From Apostichopus japonicus (taxonomy: Eukaryota > Echinodermata > Holothuroidea > Aspidochirotida > Stichopodidae), in the NCBI RefSeq assembly GCF_037975245.1, contig NC_092569.1, forward strand, positions 11,959,501 through 12,023,500: 64,000 nt of DNA, read 5' to 3'. The notes under the pieces were generated by a model. The model saw only the letters and a list, made by a program, of their open reading frames with translations, ran no database searches and was not told the origin of the DNA. The position numbers and the translations under genes are program-made. Shown one piece after another: positions 13,661 to 25,428 of the stretch; the stretch's first letter is position 1; every line of letters starts with the position of its first letter.

Positions 13661-13780
13661 GGGTCCGCGGACCCCTAGGGGGTCCGTGAAATTCATTTGG
13701 GGGTCCGTGAGGGCAAAGGGGTCCGCAGGGGGTCCGCGAATAAAATAAGGGTCCGTGAAAAAAATAAGGGTCCGCGAAGA
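13661..13780 (+). repeat. Subterminal GGGTCCG repeat cluster of the hAT element
   Basis: Seven copies of GGGTCCG followed by CG, TG or CA occur in about 115 bp, at roughly 13661, 13680, 13701, 13719, 13730, 13749 and 13768, all in one orientation. hAT transposases bind subterminal repeats of this kind, so these are likely transposase binding sites; that role is inferred. Confidence 0.75.
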
Positions 13781-14322
13781 ACGAAGAGGTTTGTGAAAAA
13801 TGGAATGAGAGATATAGTCGAATGAAGAAGTATGTACCGTATGCCTCTAGAAATCTAGGCTAGGCTAGCCGTCAATACGTCGGACCCTGATGATCAGACC
13901 GTATCGATTCGTCAGTAGTCGATAAATGTTGAATCGTGAGTTCCCCGATGAAAACAAGTAATATAGTTTCTCATTGGTATACATTCGGTGAGGTATGTGT
14001 GAGTGTTGTGTACAACGTAACTGCAAACTATACATCTTAATATGCAGAGCAATAACTATGATGCGTTGCTCACTGTTGACACAGTGAAGCGCGGTAGTTA
14101 AAAGCGACGTTGCACTGTCCAATCACATGCGACTTCGATCTAACAGCTGTACCTGCTAGCAAAATCAGACTGTGTGCGGCAGTATAGGCTACCACGCTAA
14201 GTGCGTTGTCCTAATGTTGAAACACAACTTACATTGTTACACACTACACTCAAGATCAGTGACTACACAATACAGTAGCTTCGTGCAGAACACATGGATA
14301 ACTGGTTAACTTAACTACCGCG

Positions 14323-14541
14323 ATGTCTAAACGCGATTCAAGAGGGAAGCAGAAGCTTCGATGTTACAAGAAGGAATACGTCAAATTTGGATTTATCAAG
14401 TCCCAATTTGATGAAAATAAACCGGAATGTTTCTTATGTGGCGAGGTGTTGAGCAACGATGCAATGAAACCCTCGAAGATGCAGCGGCACCTGGAAACGA
14501 AGCATGGTGGTTCGAGGAATCATGACATTGAATATTTCAAT
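14323..14541 (+). CDS. hAT transposase, exon 1 (BED-type zinc finger)
   Basis: ATG at 14323 opens a 73-codon exon ending at a GTAAGT donor (14542) in phase 0. It begins MSKRDSRGKQK and carries a BED-like zinc finger: Cys36-x2-Cys39, then His56-x4-His61 (CFLCGEVL ... QRHLETKH). This domain binds transposon ends in hAT proteins. Unspliced translation would run only three more codons before a stop, so the enzyme needs the splice to the exon at 15140. The joint, EYFN followed by RKMELYL, resembles the usual ZBED5-like order of zinc finger, YF(N/K), then a basic start of the next region. Confidence 0.88.
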
Positions 14542-15139
14542 GTAAGTAACTGATAACTATAACACTTCACTCTTTGATTGACAGTTATTGACATATATTT
14601 TCACTTCTATATCTTTGATGTCCCAACCTAATTGTTATAACAGTAACTCACGAACAGCTGCAAGCGTGTAATGAATAAACACGTAGCGAATTACAGCAGT
14701 GCCGTTCAGTTAATGAACAGTGTAACAGTAGCTCTATGTTCAGTGGCGTATCTAGGTTCATTTCTCAGGGGGTGGGGGAGGAGGTTATTAACGGAACGGT
14801 CATTTTCCCGATTTCGTCAAAGTTTCCCGATGGTGTTCAAATTTTGAACGCGTCAGAGTGTTCAGAATCTTAAAACTAGCGTTCAAAATATGTTTTCAAC
14901 GCCAGAACGCGTTCTATATCTGCTACATTCAATTGTTCAAAAGTTGAACGCCTGAGTTTGCAGTGTAGTGGGTGTATAATTATGTTTCATTTAGTTTTAC
15001 GCATATCAATGAGGGGGTGGGGCCTAGCTAGAACCTAATATCATTAATGTTCATGAAGTATTGTGTGACATAAAAATCTAATTAGAAAGGATTGATAAAC
15101 CGCTAGGTACCACTGTTGTGTATTCGTGTATTTTTGCAG
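14542..15139 (+). other. Intron of the hAT transposase gene
   Basis: 598-bp GTAAGT..CAG intron in phase 0. It contains CAGTGGCGTATCTAGG at about 14742, which looks like the left end of a common short hAT-like MITE, followed by G-rich sequence; no matching right end was found. Several GTTCAAAATTTTGAACG-type inverted words occur at 14835-14955. Confidence 0.75.
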
Positions 15140-16723
15140 AGGAAAATGGAGCTGTATTTGGCAAGAAGACCCGCCACCATTGATACTGCTTTCAGGAAAT
15201 GTACTTCGGAGCTGGAAAAGTGCACGGAGGCGTCGTACATAGCAAGTCTGGCCATAGCGAAGGCCAAAAAGCCACATAGTATTGGGGAGGAATTGCTCAA
15301 ACCGGTTTTAATTGATGTTGTGTCGCTTTTGTGCGGAAAAAATGCCGCAGAGAAGATAAAGAATGTGCCTCTATCGAATGACACTGTTAAACGTAGGATC
15401 GACAGTATGGCGAACGATTGTGAAAAACAATTGGTAGACATACTGAAGGAAATCAAATTTGCTATACAGTTAGATGAGACAACGACCATAACAAATGAAG
15501 CTCTTCTCCTCGTATGTGTACGGTACATCGCGACTGACGGTGAGGTGAATCAAGACTTGCTGTTTTCCTCCAACCTTGACACAACCACGAGAGGTGAAGA
15601 TATTTTCGAAACAGTGGATGGATATTTCCAGGAAAAAGGAATTTCGTACACCAATTTGGTCGCATGTTGCTCGGATGGGGCAGCGGCAATGATGGGTAAA
15701 CATCGTGGATTCACCGCGCGATTGAAAGGCGTTGCTCCTCATTGCAAGATAATACACTGCATGATCCACAGACAAGCTCTGGCTGCCAAGAAACTCTCTC
15801 CTGAACTCCACGATGTACTTCAGACAAGTGTCAAGGTGATCAACGAGATCAAAGCAAAAGCGCTTAACTCAAGAGTGTTCCAGAAATTATGCGAAGAAAA
15901 CGACGAAGAGCACACAACTCTCCTGCTTCATACAGAAGTGAGGTGGCTCTCAAGGGGAAGAACGCTTGCGCGGCTATTCGAACTGCGGGCCAGCGTTCTT
16001 GAAATGCTCAGAGAAGTTATCAAGAGTGATCACGCCGAGGCATTTTTGAATGCCGACTTTCAAACCAAGTTAGCTTACCTTGTCGACATATTTGACCAGT
16101 ATAACAATCTGAACATGAAGCTGCAGGGAGAATCTGCGAACATCATAACATGTAAACAGGCAGTCGATGCTTTTACCCGAAAACTCTCACTCTGGAGTGA
16201 CAAGATACAAAGGGATGACTACAGTATGTTCCAGGAGTTGTCGGAACTTTTCATAGACAGATCACTAACACCAGAAATGAAGACTGTTATATTGACACAC
16301 TTGAATGCTCTTCGAATTGAGATGTTGGAACGATTTGAAGATATTGCCGATGCAGATGAATATAGTTTTGTGCTTGACCCATTTAGTGCCAAACTTGAAG
16401 ATGTTCCTGATGCGGAGGAACTCATCGAAATTCAATCCTCGATCAACAAAAGAAGATATTTTGAAAGGCATGGCTATGCTAAATTCTGGATTGCTGAAGG
16501 AGCATTGATTGCCCCAAATTTAACGAAGATCGCTTTGGAGAAAGCAATAATCCCTTTTGCAACTACATACTTAGCAGAATCTACTTTCAGTGCCGTTGTG
16601 CACATTAAAACTAAGTTCCGGAACAAACTCACAATTCATAATGACTTACGGATGGCCGTAACAAAGGTGAAGCCAAACGTACAAAAACTGGTCGCTGATG
16701 TACAGGCTCAAGGGAGCCACTGA
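15140..16723 (+). CDS. hAT transposase, exon 2 (RNase H-like catalytic domain and dimerisation region)
   Basis: The acceptor is TTTTTGCAG (AG at 15138-15139). The exon gives 527 residues up to the TGA at 16721-16723, so the spliced protein is 600 aa with no internal stop. In spliced numbering, Asp185 lies in QLDETTT, Asp252 in CCSDGAAAM, and CMIHR (280-284) gives the C-x2-H motif of hAT enzymes. The RW pair is at 341-342 (TEVRWLSRG). Glu553 in YLAESTFSAV is the expected third acidic residue, within the C-terminal hAT dimerisation segment that ends KTKFRNKLTIHNDLRMAV. The group is ZBED5/FAM200/SCAND3-like by similarity. All expected catalytic residues are present, so activity is possible but not shown. 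An open frame on the opposite strand (15103-15528) is a shadow. Confidence 0.93.
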   Translation, partial: RKMELYLARRPATIDTAFRKCTSELEKCTEASYIASLAIAKAKKPHSIGEELLKPVLIDVVSLLCGKNAAEKIKNVPLSNDTVKRRIDSMANDCEKQLVDILKEIKFAIQLDETTTITNEALLLVCVRYIATDGEVNQDLLFSSNLDTTTRGEDIFETVDGYFQEKGISYTNLVACCSDGAAAMMGKHRGFTARLKGVAPHCKIIHCMIHRQALAAKKLSPELHDVLQTSVKVINEIKAKALNSRVFQKLCEENDEEHTTLLLHTEVRWLSRGRTLARLFELRASVLEMLREVIKSDHAEAFLNADFQTKLAYLVDIFDQYNNLNMKLQGESANIITCKQAVDAFTRKLSLWSDKIQRDDYSMFQELSELFIDRSLTPEMKTVILTHLNALRIEMLERFEDIADADEYSFVLDPFSAKLEDVPDAEELIEIQSSINKRRYFERHGYAKFWIAEGALIAPNLTKIALEKAIIPFATTYLAESTFSAVVHIKTKFRNKLTIHNDLRMAVTKVKPNVQKLVADVQAQGSH

Positions 16724-16849
16724 CTCTTTAGCAGAATAAGGACTGGAATCCAAGAGCTAGGTTTCTTTCATTTGTTGGCTATATTATTTTTTCCAATGTT
16801 TTCTTAGAGTTCCGTTTGTTATATTCGTTATGCGCTTTTAAGTCTCAAG

Positions 16850-16855
16850 AATAAA
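16850..16855 (+). terminator. Polyadenylation signal of the hAT transposase gene
   Basis: AATAAA lies 127 bp after the transposase stop codon, inside the element. It is the first such signal downstream on this strand. Confidence 0.55.
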
Positions 16856-17617
16856 GACTTTGATTACAGAATCACGAGGAAGCTATTGAGCAATGCACTG
16901 AACTAGGACTGGAGTTCAATAGTAGCCCACTTTGGTAATTTCCAAGACTATATATACACTTACAATTTTTCATTTCGATGTAATAAAGATGAAAGGCAGT
17001 AGCACAGATCAAATAAGATTTTTGCCTATATATGCCCACCTACTGTAGTCCCGCAGGACTATATGGGCGGGTTGGTTCGAGGGGGAAGACTAGTATGGTA
17101 ATAAAGACTGGTGGTACTTAATTGATCACTGAGTTGAAATTTGGTGGAGAAAAAGCTACAACTAACTTGGATTTGACCAAAAGCAGCTATCTCTGCAGCT
17201 ATCTCTGACAAAGAAAACCCATAATTCTCCTGACCCCATGCAGAATCAACCAGTTGTATCTGACAACTCATCACTTCCAAATTAAAATTTAATTGGGAAA
17301 TATATAATTTGAAAGTAAGAATTTCCAAGTAGGCTTATGCCTAGCAATACTTGCAGGTCTAGGAAAACTGCATTCCAGGTCCAGAAAAAAATGCATTTCT
17401 AAACATAAATTCTTGAACATAAATTTACTTCAAAAGTCACAAAATAATGTACCATTTCGCATCTAACCCTCAAATATTACAAAAAAATCCAAAGGGGAGG
17501 GGGACACCCCCTCCCCTTATACCCCTCCCCCATGCCGGCGGTCATTGTCCGGGGGTCCTCCAAACATTTCAGTTTATCTCAAGGGGTCCCTGGATAGAAA
17601 AAGGTTGAGAACCTAGG

Positions 17618-17625
17618 GTGTAAAC
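17618..17625. repeat. Right 8-bp target-site duplication of the hAT element
   Basis: GTGTAAAC, identical to 13636-13643. Host sequence resumes with GATGTGTGACG. Confidence 0.92.
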
Positions 17626-18931
17626 GATGTGTGACGAATGCGTGCGATGCCTCCTCGCTCTGTAGTCTGCGATACGATGACTATACACTTTACTTAATGT
17701 CAAGCAAAAGTACCGTATTACTGCCAGACCGATATAAATTGAAATCCGACTCAACTTGGACCGTGGTTACGTGGAAAGTCACGGATAGTCGGGCGGTGTG
17801 CTCATGCTCTACGACTATGACTGATCAAGGTTTTGCCAGGTTTCAGTCCCGTCTGCTTCAGGAAAACTAAACATGAAGAGTGTGGCAGTTCAAAATGAGA
17901 AAAAAGTGCAGTTTCAGCCAAATGTAACCATTCACAGGCTAAAATTATTTGGATACATGTGACCCCTTGATGAGCTCCCCATTACAGTAGTTAACAGCCG
18001 ATCAGTTGCTCAGTGTGATGGGAGTTTTGTTGTAAGTCCATGTGTCTTCACAACGATCGTAAACTACCTCACGACGGTCGAGATGAATCAGTCAAGCAGT
18101 GTACCGCAGGCTTCGGACTCCTAACATACATTTATGCATGTTAACACGACGGCGTCACCTACAGTTTCAATTTCATCTTAATTGTGACGAAACTGTAACG
18201 TGACTCGATTTAGCTTTGGCGATGAAACAATCAATTTCTGGGAGGTTTATTTGCTTCTGTTTCTATGGTGACGTTAACTCCTTTTTTTTTATCCTTCCAT
18301 TTATTACAATTTATCCATTTCCATAATTTTGGACTATAAATCTACCACAAGCACTGGGATTGTTTGCATTGTAACCCACGACTCTGCCAAGAGTGCATTT
18401 TAATTACACGATTGGGGGAAATAAATATATATGTACAGTACAGTAAAACTGATCTAGATTGTACTAATTATTTATTCCTTTTATATAAAATGGTCCACTT
18501 ATATCATACAATACATCATGTATGTACTGTACATATACTGTGGGTAGTACTACTACAATACCTGCACAGTATACCTGTGCACTTCTCCAGAGCGGAACCA
18601 AAGGAGAGCCTAGAGCACAGACTACTGAATAAATATAAAGTGAAACATATTCACCGATTCAGATCATAGAATGTTTAATCAGTTGTGTCTATGTTGCGAT
18701 GGGAACAATTCACTGAAACGATTTTCAATCCATGAGTTAGACCTGGTTTGTGATTTGAATAAAATTGAAAGTACAATGTTACTGGGTAAGTGTTTTGAAT
18801 GACTGTCCTTGATATATTGATGCGATATACGTGACAGAAATCAAGTTTTGACAAAGCAAAGCAGTAAAACACCTTGTAATATATCTTTCCCTTTCACTGG
18901 TCTACTAATTCTGATGCATATATTCGTGTGA
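17626..18931. other. Non-coding sequence right of the hAT element
   Basis: No recognised exon or RNA. CpG words are somewhat more frequent at 17626-17860 than in neighbouring DNA. Confidence 0.5.
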
Positions 18932-19390
18932 AAAGTTGGCCACTGTTGTGAGCTGCATTGTATGATGGTGGTCACTATTGTACGGTGGACACTATGTGAA
19001 TGTTAAATTTGTGATAAGTCGGGCACTATTTTTCAATTACTTAAGTAGTTGTGAGTTGGTCACTATATATAGCAAGTTTTTTCGGTGCCAAGTTGGCCAC
19101 TGTTGTGAGTTGGTAACCGTTTTGAGTTGGCCACTATTGTGGATTCATTGTGAGTTGGTCACTGCAGCTAGTTGGTCACTAGCAAGTTGGCCACTGTTGT
19201 GAGTTGGTAACTGTATTGAGTTGGCCACTGTTGTGGGTTCATTGTGAGTTGATCACTGCAGCGAGTTGGTCACTAGCAAGTTGGCCACTGTTGTGAGTTG
19301 GTAACCGTATTGAGTTGGCCACTATTGTGGGTTAGTGCATGCTGTGTTGGTCACTGTTGTGTGTTGGTTACTGTATTGCCCCGGACACTA
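18932..19390 (+). repeat. Degenerate AGTTGGCCACT minisatellite
   Basis: Repeated GAGTTGGTCACT, AAGTTGGCCACTGTTGT and GTGAGTTGGTAAC words. A higher-order period of about 94 bp is visible (AGTTGGTCACTAGCAAGTTG at 19170 and 19264). Confidence 0.9.
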
Positions 19391-19735
19391 ACTTGTGAGT
19401 CAGTAAATGTAGTGAGTCAGTCGTTACAGTGAGTCGGTCGTTGTAGTTAGTCGTCTTTGCAGTGAGTCGGTCGTAGCAGCGAGTCGGTCGTTGTAGTGAG
19501 TCGATCATTGCAGTGAGTCGGTCGTTGCAGTGAGTCGGTCGTTGCAGTGAGTCGGTCGTTGCAGTGAGTCGGTCGTTGCAGTGAGTCGGTCGTTGCAGTG
19601 AGTCGGTCGTTGCAGCGTGTCGGTCGTTGCAGCGAGTCGGTCGTTGCAGCGAGTCGGTCGTTGCAGTGAGTCATCGCTGTACATAGTGAGTCGGTCGTTG
19701 TAGTGAGTCGGTAGGTCGTTATAGTGAGTCAGTCA
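19391..19735 (+). repeat. 17-bp GTCGGTCGTTGCAGTGA minisatellite
   Basis: Head-to-tail 17-bp units, near-identical at 19515-19610 and degenerate at the edges. It adjoins and seems to derive from the AGTTGGTCACT array to its left. The minus-strand open frame over it is an artefact of the repeat. Confidence 0.93.
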
Positions 19736-22700
19736 CTATCCGAAGTTGGTCACTATTCAAAGTTCGTCCCCATTGATTGAGGTGGTCACTACACGATGAA
19801 TCTATCACTATTATTATGAGTGAGTATTTTGCACAGGTCTAGTGTGGAACATTTTCAAATTCAACTCTCTGTTCCCTGTTTAACAATCTTTCATTAATCA
19901 ATGTAACTTGTTTTATGTCTTGTATATACTATACCCTTTGTAGATCTTATATTTTGTAAGAAATTCCTTGATTTACATCAGGATTTCATTTTGTCTTTGC
20001 CACCAAGCTAGTAAGATACTTTAAATATTTATCAAACAAAGCTCCATTTACTGTAAACAGATGGTTCATCTACTATGAACCAGAACAGAGATCTGAGAAT
20101 GTGTCAGCAGCACAGCTCATTTTTTGCAAAAATGTGAATCTCAATAGATTCTAAACTGGGTATATTGGTAATGCCTTAAGGTACAGAGTGAGTGGGAGGT
20201 AGGGGGGGGGGTTGGGGAGGGGAATGGTTAATTACAGTAAGGTATAGGTATGGCTTCTGTTAATAGCCGTGTGCAGTAAGTACACACAGTGTAGGTGTGG
20301 TGGAGTTTGCATACACGTATGTAATCAATATTTTAGCAAAACGTGTAACTTGTCAGTGTACTGCGAAGTGCGCTGCTCAACTATTCACTGAAATGGAAAG
20401 TTCGTCTCTCCGGGGTTTTCCCCTCATAATATCCTTTCATTTTATATCGCAGTACTAAACTTGTATCTCGACTGTGGTTTTCATATTGTCTAGAGAGTGA
20501 TCAGGTTAAATATTTGATTGTTGACATACTTACAGTAGTAGTAAAATCACAGATGGTAATTATGGAGGTACTGAAGTGTGTAATATTTACAAGACTGCTA
20601 ACCTGTACAGTATGCTGTACACACTGAAGCTGCAGTCTTGCCGTAGTATAGGGAGATGTATGGCAGGGACGGCAACTGTACCGAGACCGTGAATAACGTT
20701 GAAAGATGCGATATACGACGTTGATACAAGTAGCCCCCCCCCCCGCCTCTTTGGCAGATATATATGTCAGTGCCGGGCTAGGTCTGACATAATTTGTCAG
20801 TTTTAGTGCTCCGAGTTATGATCTTGGAAGTACATGGTTAAGGTTATCCTGTGATGTACAGTACAGTACTTAGCAATACATGTGTTCTGAGACCTGTGTA
20901 TTGTGGCATAGATGGAGCGCCACCAGCTGGTTTAGACAATCTGTGGATTACTACTGTATATATGTCTGTTATAATGACAAGTTAAAATGAAGTACGCTTA
21001 TTTTATTTTCAATCCTTGCACAGGCTGCAACTGAAATAACCTTACAGATGGGCCATAGAAATTAGAAAGAGTAATTAATAGCACGCAACCTTTTTTTTAA
21101 GCACATGGTTGGAACTCCACCTCTTTTGGAAGGGTCTGAAACCTTTAAAAGACCGGTCCAGAATTAAACCAAACTAAAATCTCTGATAAAAACAAAGGAA
21201 CAAAGATGGAAGTGTATACTGCCCACGTTCAACATTTGAGTGTTTTCTTGATGTTTCCTTTTCTCTATATAAAATTTAATTTTCTTGTTTTACTTTGTAA
21301 GATGAAAAATGAAATGAAAAAAGTAATTACCTGGACATGGTCCATATACAATGTTTTCAGGTCTGCTCAGGACCTAGACCATTTAAATTGTGGTTTAGGG
21401 TATTTAAAACAGTAATAATGACCTTGATGTATAAGTTTTGGAATCAAGTAAAGAGATTGCATACAGTACAGTAGTTAATTATCAGAGCCCATCCCTTACA
21501 GCCTCTGATTGGCTGTTACAGTACCACTCAAAGTACAGTCTCTAATGAGATGGTGTGAGATAGTGGTTTGCCAGATGAGGCCACGCAAGTTACAAGACAC
21601 GGTTCACCTTTTTGTGGACAGGGTATTATTGTAGGTCAGAAAATGGAGTAATGAGATCTCCTCTGCCCCACCACCTCCCTCACACCCTCCCTGCCCCACT
21701 CCCTCCCCAGGAAATTCTTGTTTTATTCATGGTGAGAAATAATCGTCCCAGTCGTCTTGACAGAAATTGGGTACAAAGGAAAAAGAGTTTGAATTTGTGA
21801 CTTTATAATTTCTTCATTTCATGATTATTCCTTTATTTGAAAACATATCTATCTATCTCTCTCCTAGCTTTCTCAGTGAATGCATGGGTGGTACTGATTA
21901 AATAATTGAAATTTGATATTGTTGTAAATATATTTCTGTCTTATTTTAAGTAAATGGTAATAACCTGGCAAGGGACACAAAAAGATTTATCTTTAATGAA
22001 AAACCCTCAGGGATGGAATACTTTGCAGGCACTGTTCTAATAATAAAGTCCCACAGACATCTGTGCACAGTTGCACATATAGTATGTCTCAGTTGCTCAT
22101 GTTATACAGACAGTAGTTGCATAGCGCCCTCTACAAGTTATTTAGGGAGTTTTCACTTTCTAAGCACTGCACTGATTCATTCTCCATGTTGTTTATTTAA
22201 AATTTGTTTCATGTTAATACTCGTATATTGTGCAGTAACTTTCAAATGTGCATAACGACATCTCTGTACTGCCTAAAAGTCATAAAATTAAAAAGAAAAA
22301 AAGAGAAATGTGCATCGTTTCATATTACCGTGAAAATAACTTGTCTTAGCTGGGCAGTATCGGCTCTCATGTGACGAGAGAAGTTGTGTTGTTTAACAAG
22401 GTTCTCTAGCTGATCATGTAACATTAGAGCTTGCCCAACCACTGTGATATATGGTCTGTGTTAAGTGTGAATATTCACTTCCTAGGTTAAAGTGAGATTT
22501 ATAGTAAAATTTACTTTACAAATAAGGATAACATCTCTTTGATGAATCAGGGAGGAATAGCATTTTGACTCTGCTTTTTAATAATCAAAACCGACAACAA
22601 CAAAAAAGGAAAAAAAGAAGATACTGTGAACAGATAAATAAATTTATGAATGAAAACAATAAATTTATCATGAATACAATAACTTTAATTGACCATAAAA

Positions 22701-22936
22701 GTATAAAATGTTTTCCCGCTGAGACCGTGACATTGCTTCTGATCAGTGCACTAGAATAGGTAGTCCAGTCAATTTCATGAACAGACACAATGTTTCAGCC
22801 TGGATATGGTAACATATTTCTCAAGAACTGAATGTGGTCTTAACATGTACTGTACGTGTACAATATCCTGGATTAACTACTGTATATTGTAGGTTAATGT
22901 GTTGAACACATCGACATAAACATAGACTTAGATTGC

Positions 22937-23290
22937 TTTTTCTTGGAAAACAAATTCTTGTTCATAGATCTTATCTTCACAAAAACGTGCTATACAAAGA
23001 AGATTTTTGGCTCCTGTAAGCGATCTTTTTTTATTTCAATTATATATGATTTATTTATTTCAATTGTTAAAATGAGACCATTGTCCAGCATGTTCCTTTC
23101 CATAGATCTAGGTTTCTTTCTCTACATACTGTGGTATTCTGCTTTCCCTTTAAAAACATTTTTCTCGGAAAACAAATCCTTGTTATTATCTAATTTTCAC
23201 CAAAACTCAGGCGATCCAGGGAAGTTTTTTGGCTTAGGTAGAAACCCTTTTTTTTAATTCAACTTTGTTAAAATGAAAATGAGTCATTTC
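22937..23290 (+). repeat. Diverged duplication of an AT-rich segment
   Basis: TTTTTCTTGGAAAACAAATT ... GATTTTTGGCTCCTGTA ... TTGTTAAAATGAGA (22937-23075) is matched by TTTTTCTCGGAAAACAAATC ... GTTTTTTGGCTTAGGTA ... TTGTTAAAATGAAA (from 23158). The offset is about 220 bp. Confidence 0.65.
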
Positions 23291-24938
23291 TGGGAAAAAT
23301 GTTTCAATGTGCTCCAAAACTGAACTCTCACTTTTCTTTCCTAGTTTGATTGTTTTTGGCCCTTGTAATCTAATATGACACGTAGATATATATATATATG
23401 TATATATATTTGCATGTATGACTGACTGTGCAGTATCGATAGATTTAAGAACTTGTGTACTGTATAAACTCTTCCTTTGAATGTTGTGGCAGGATTTGTA
23501 TTTTGTTTTTTGCCTCGCTCAAATGGTTAGAAGCATCTGAAACATATAATCATCTATAGATTGCTAGCTCAAAAACCCACCGGGGGCCAGTTATTTCTGG
23601 ACCCGTATCGGAGTTATTGCCGAGTAGTAAATACTGTTCAGCCGAGTCTTCCGTGGATTCGATTTATACCGTATGTCTAGTCTGCAAACTGACGAACGGC
23701 AATTTGGCTAGCACGTTTTTCCCTCCTGCGGAGGTGACTTAGCTCCGTAGGCCAGTTCAACCGCGAGAAAGCTTGGGGTAAACTTTTAACATTTGTTTCT
23801 TTACGACTAGAGTAAGAGGTAGTACCGATAACTTTAGCTTATCATTTAGTTTTTTGTTAACTTGTTTTAAAAGTAAATGTGGATGACAGTGGGTGAACAG
23901 TTCATACCAGAATGATATTTAAGCTCATCAGTGTTGATGCCAAATATGCTAGCACACAAGGCCAAACATGTACAGTATCTATATAGTCAGTTTGTTTTAA
24001 TTATTGTAGGAACCATAGTATTTAATATGAGACCAAATTCACAGCCTTAAAAACTGCTATATTATAGAAACTTTGAAGACTGAATTATTTCCTCACCCTT
24101 TGAATGTTAATGAACACCAGTTGAAATACTGTATTATAAGTTTTTGACAAATTCATGATATTTGTAACTGAATGTGTGGTCATTACAGTTTGTCAATAGT
24201 TTATTGGCACTACTGCATGACCTTTGGATGATCTATCTGTTGCATCTCTATTGCATGTCTGTTGCATGGCTTGTACGGTTGAGCGGTCACTCACAGAAGT
24301 CAAGGAAAGTCGGCCTTAGTGATGACTGAGTTGGAGGGCCTTGACTATAATCCCTCACTCAATGGTGAGATTATCAGACCCATTCCCCATTGTCCGACTT
24401 GATGCAACTCTCACGCACAACTGTCTTGTTTTTTCTTGTTTTCTTTTCCACGGCGGCGGCCGGTATCATTTCTATTTGGTTTACTCTGTAGGTACTTAGA
24501 GAGCTGTAGTCAGAAGGGGGGAATGCTCGACCAGCGATTGTTCTTTTTGTTTTCATCCTTCTTGTCCTTCACATCGCAGTTTGCTACAACAGCCAGCAAG
24601 CCATGCAAGCAGGGTGTAGTTGTTTCGTGAAGTGATAGTTTATTCCTTCCCCATCGGAGAGCTTAGTAACGATATTAACAGAGCAACGTAACCTGGTAGC
24701 CAGATCTTTACAAGCTCTGTGATGTTAAGAAGCATTCATCCATCTCTCTCTCATTTACTGTATACATGCATACGTCTATACCTGGGATCTGCACATCAGT
24801 ACATGTCAGTCAATCAAGGTAGTAGCTGAAGGGACATATCTCTGCCATTATAGATTTATTGGTCTCGGAATAATTGACTGCAGGAAGGCAGGTTGCTGTT
24901 AGTAAGAGATGCACAGCAGGGGGATGATTAAATAGAGT

Positions 24939-25048
24939 ATTATAAAGCATCGCAATCTCTCAAGAGCAGCTGCGGGTGAAGCTACGCTCGCTCTCTCGCA
25001 AGATACAAACTGTCCGTGTACCGATCTCGAGCTCCTGTACAAATGTTG
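24939..25048 (+). promoter_or_regulatory. Possible TATA promoter and short first exon
   Basis: A TATTATAAAG box near 24939-24948 is followed about 25-30 bp later by TCTCAAGAGC and an unusually CpG-containing stretch. This ends in ATG TTG at 25043-25048, directly before a GTATGT donor. If used, it would give Met-Leu in phase 0, which is the phase needed to join the RRGAIS exon at 44182. This is inference only: the start-codon context is not strong, the coding part would be two codons, and the intron would be 19 kb. Confidence 0.2.
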
Positions 25049-25428
25049 GTATGTCCCATTGGAAAATGGCTAGTACCGCCGACTAGTGTGTGATAATTTC
25101 AGGATCTCGTGTTATTTTTAAGGAGGGGATTAACCCTGACAGAGAGAGAGAGTCTTGGTCAACTTTGATTTCAGCTTCTAAGTGGTGTTTGGGTGTTTTT
25201 ATTGCTGCTCTGAGAAACTTGCTGATCAAAGGATATTCTTATTGTAGCGATCTAGTGAGAACTGAATGGAATGAACATGTTGTTTTAGTCACACTGTCGT
25301 TTTGGATTTATCTTCAGTAAAAAGGTGTATTTTTGCAAAAGATCAATCGGATGTCTCAGATGTGTTTTTGCTTTCCAGTGGTGAGTCACTCATGCGCTTT
25401 GCAGCTTTGGAATTTTATGTATATAACT

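Larger units (their letters stand above)
13644..17617 (+). mobile_element. Complete hAT-family DNA transposon, ZBED5/FAM200/SCAND3-like
   Basis: The element is 3974 bp. It begins CCAGGTTACTCAACC and ends GGTTGAGAACCTAGG, terminal inverted repeats that match except for small indels and resemble the common hAT end CAGGGTTCTCAACC. It is bounded by a perfect 8-bp direct repeat, GTGTAAAC (13636-13643 and 17618-17625), the size expected for hAT integration. Inside is a spliced transposase that appears intact (14323-16723), with an AATAAA signal downstream. The left end has seven GGGTCCG repeats, and two related GGGTCC copies lie near the right end. Between 16860 and 17617 I see only AT-rich non-coding sequence and C/G-rich runs. 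The intact frame and duplication suggest recent insertion. Confidence 0.93.

Noticed and set aside
14742-15030. Complete MITE inside the transposase intron
   Set aside because: The left end resembles CAGTGGCGTA-type MITEs but no matching right end or target duplication was found.
15103-15528. 141-codon minus-strand open frame
   Set aside because: Antisense shadow of the hAT transposase exon.
19447-19674. THCNDRLTATTDSLQRP repeat protein
   Set aside because: Translation of the 17-bp minisatellite, read open by chance.
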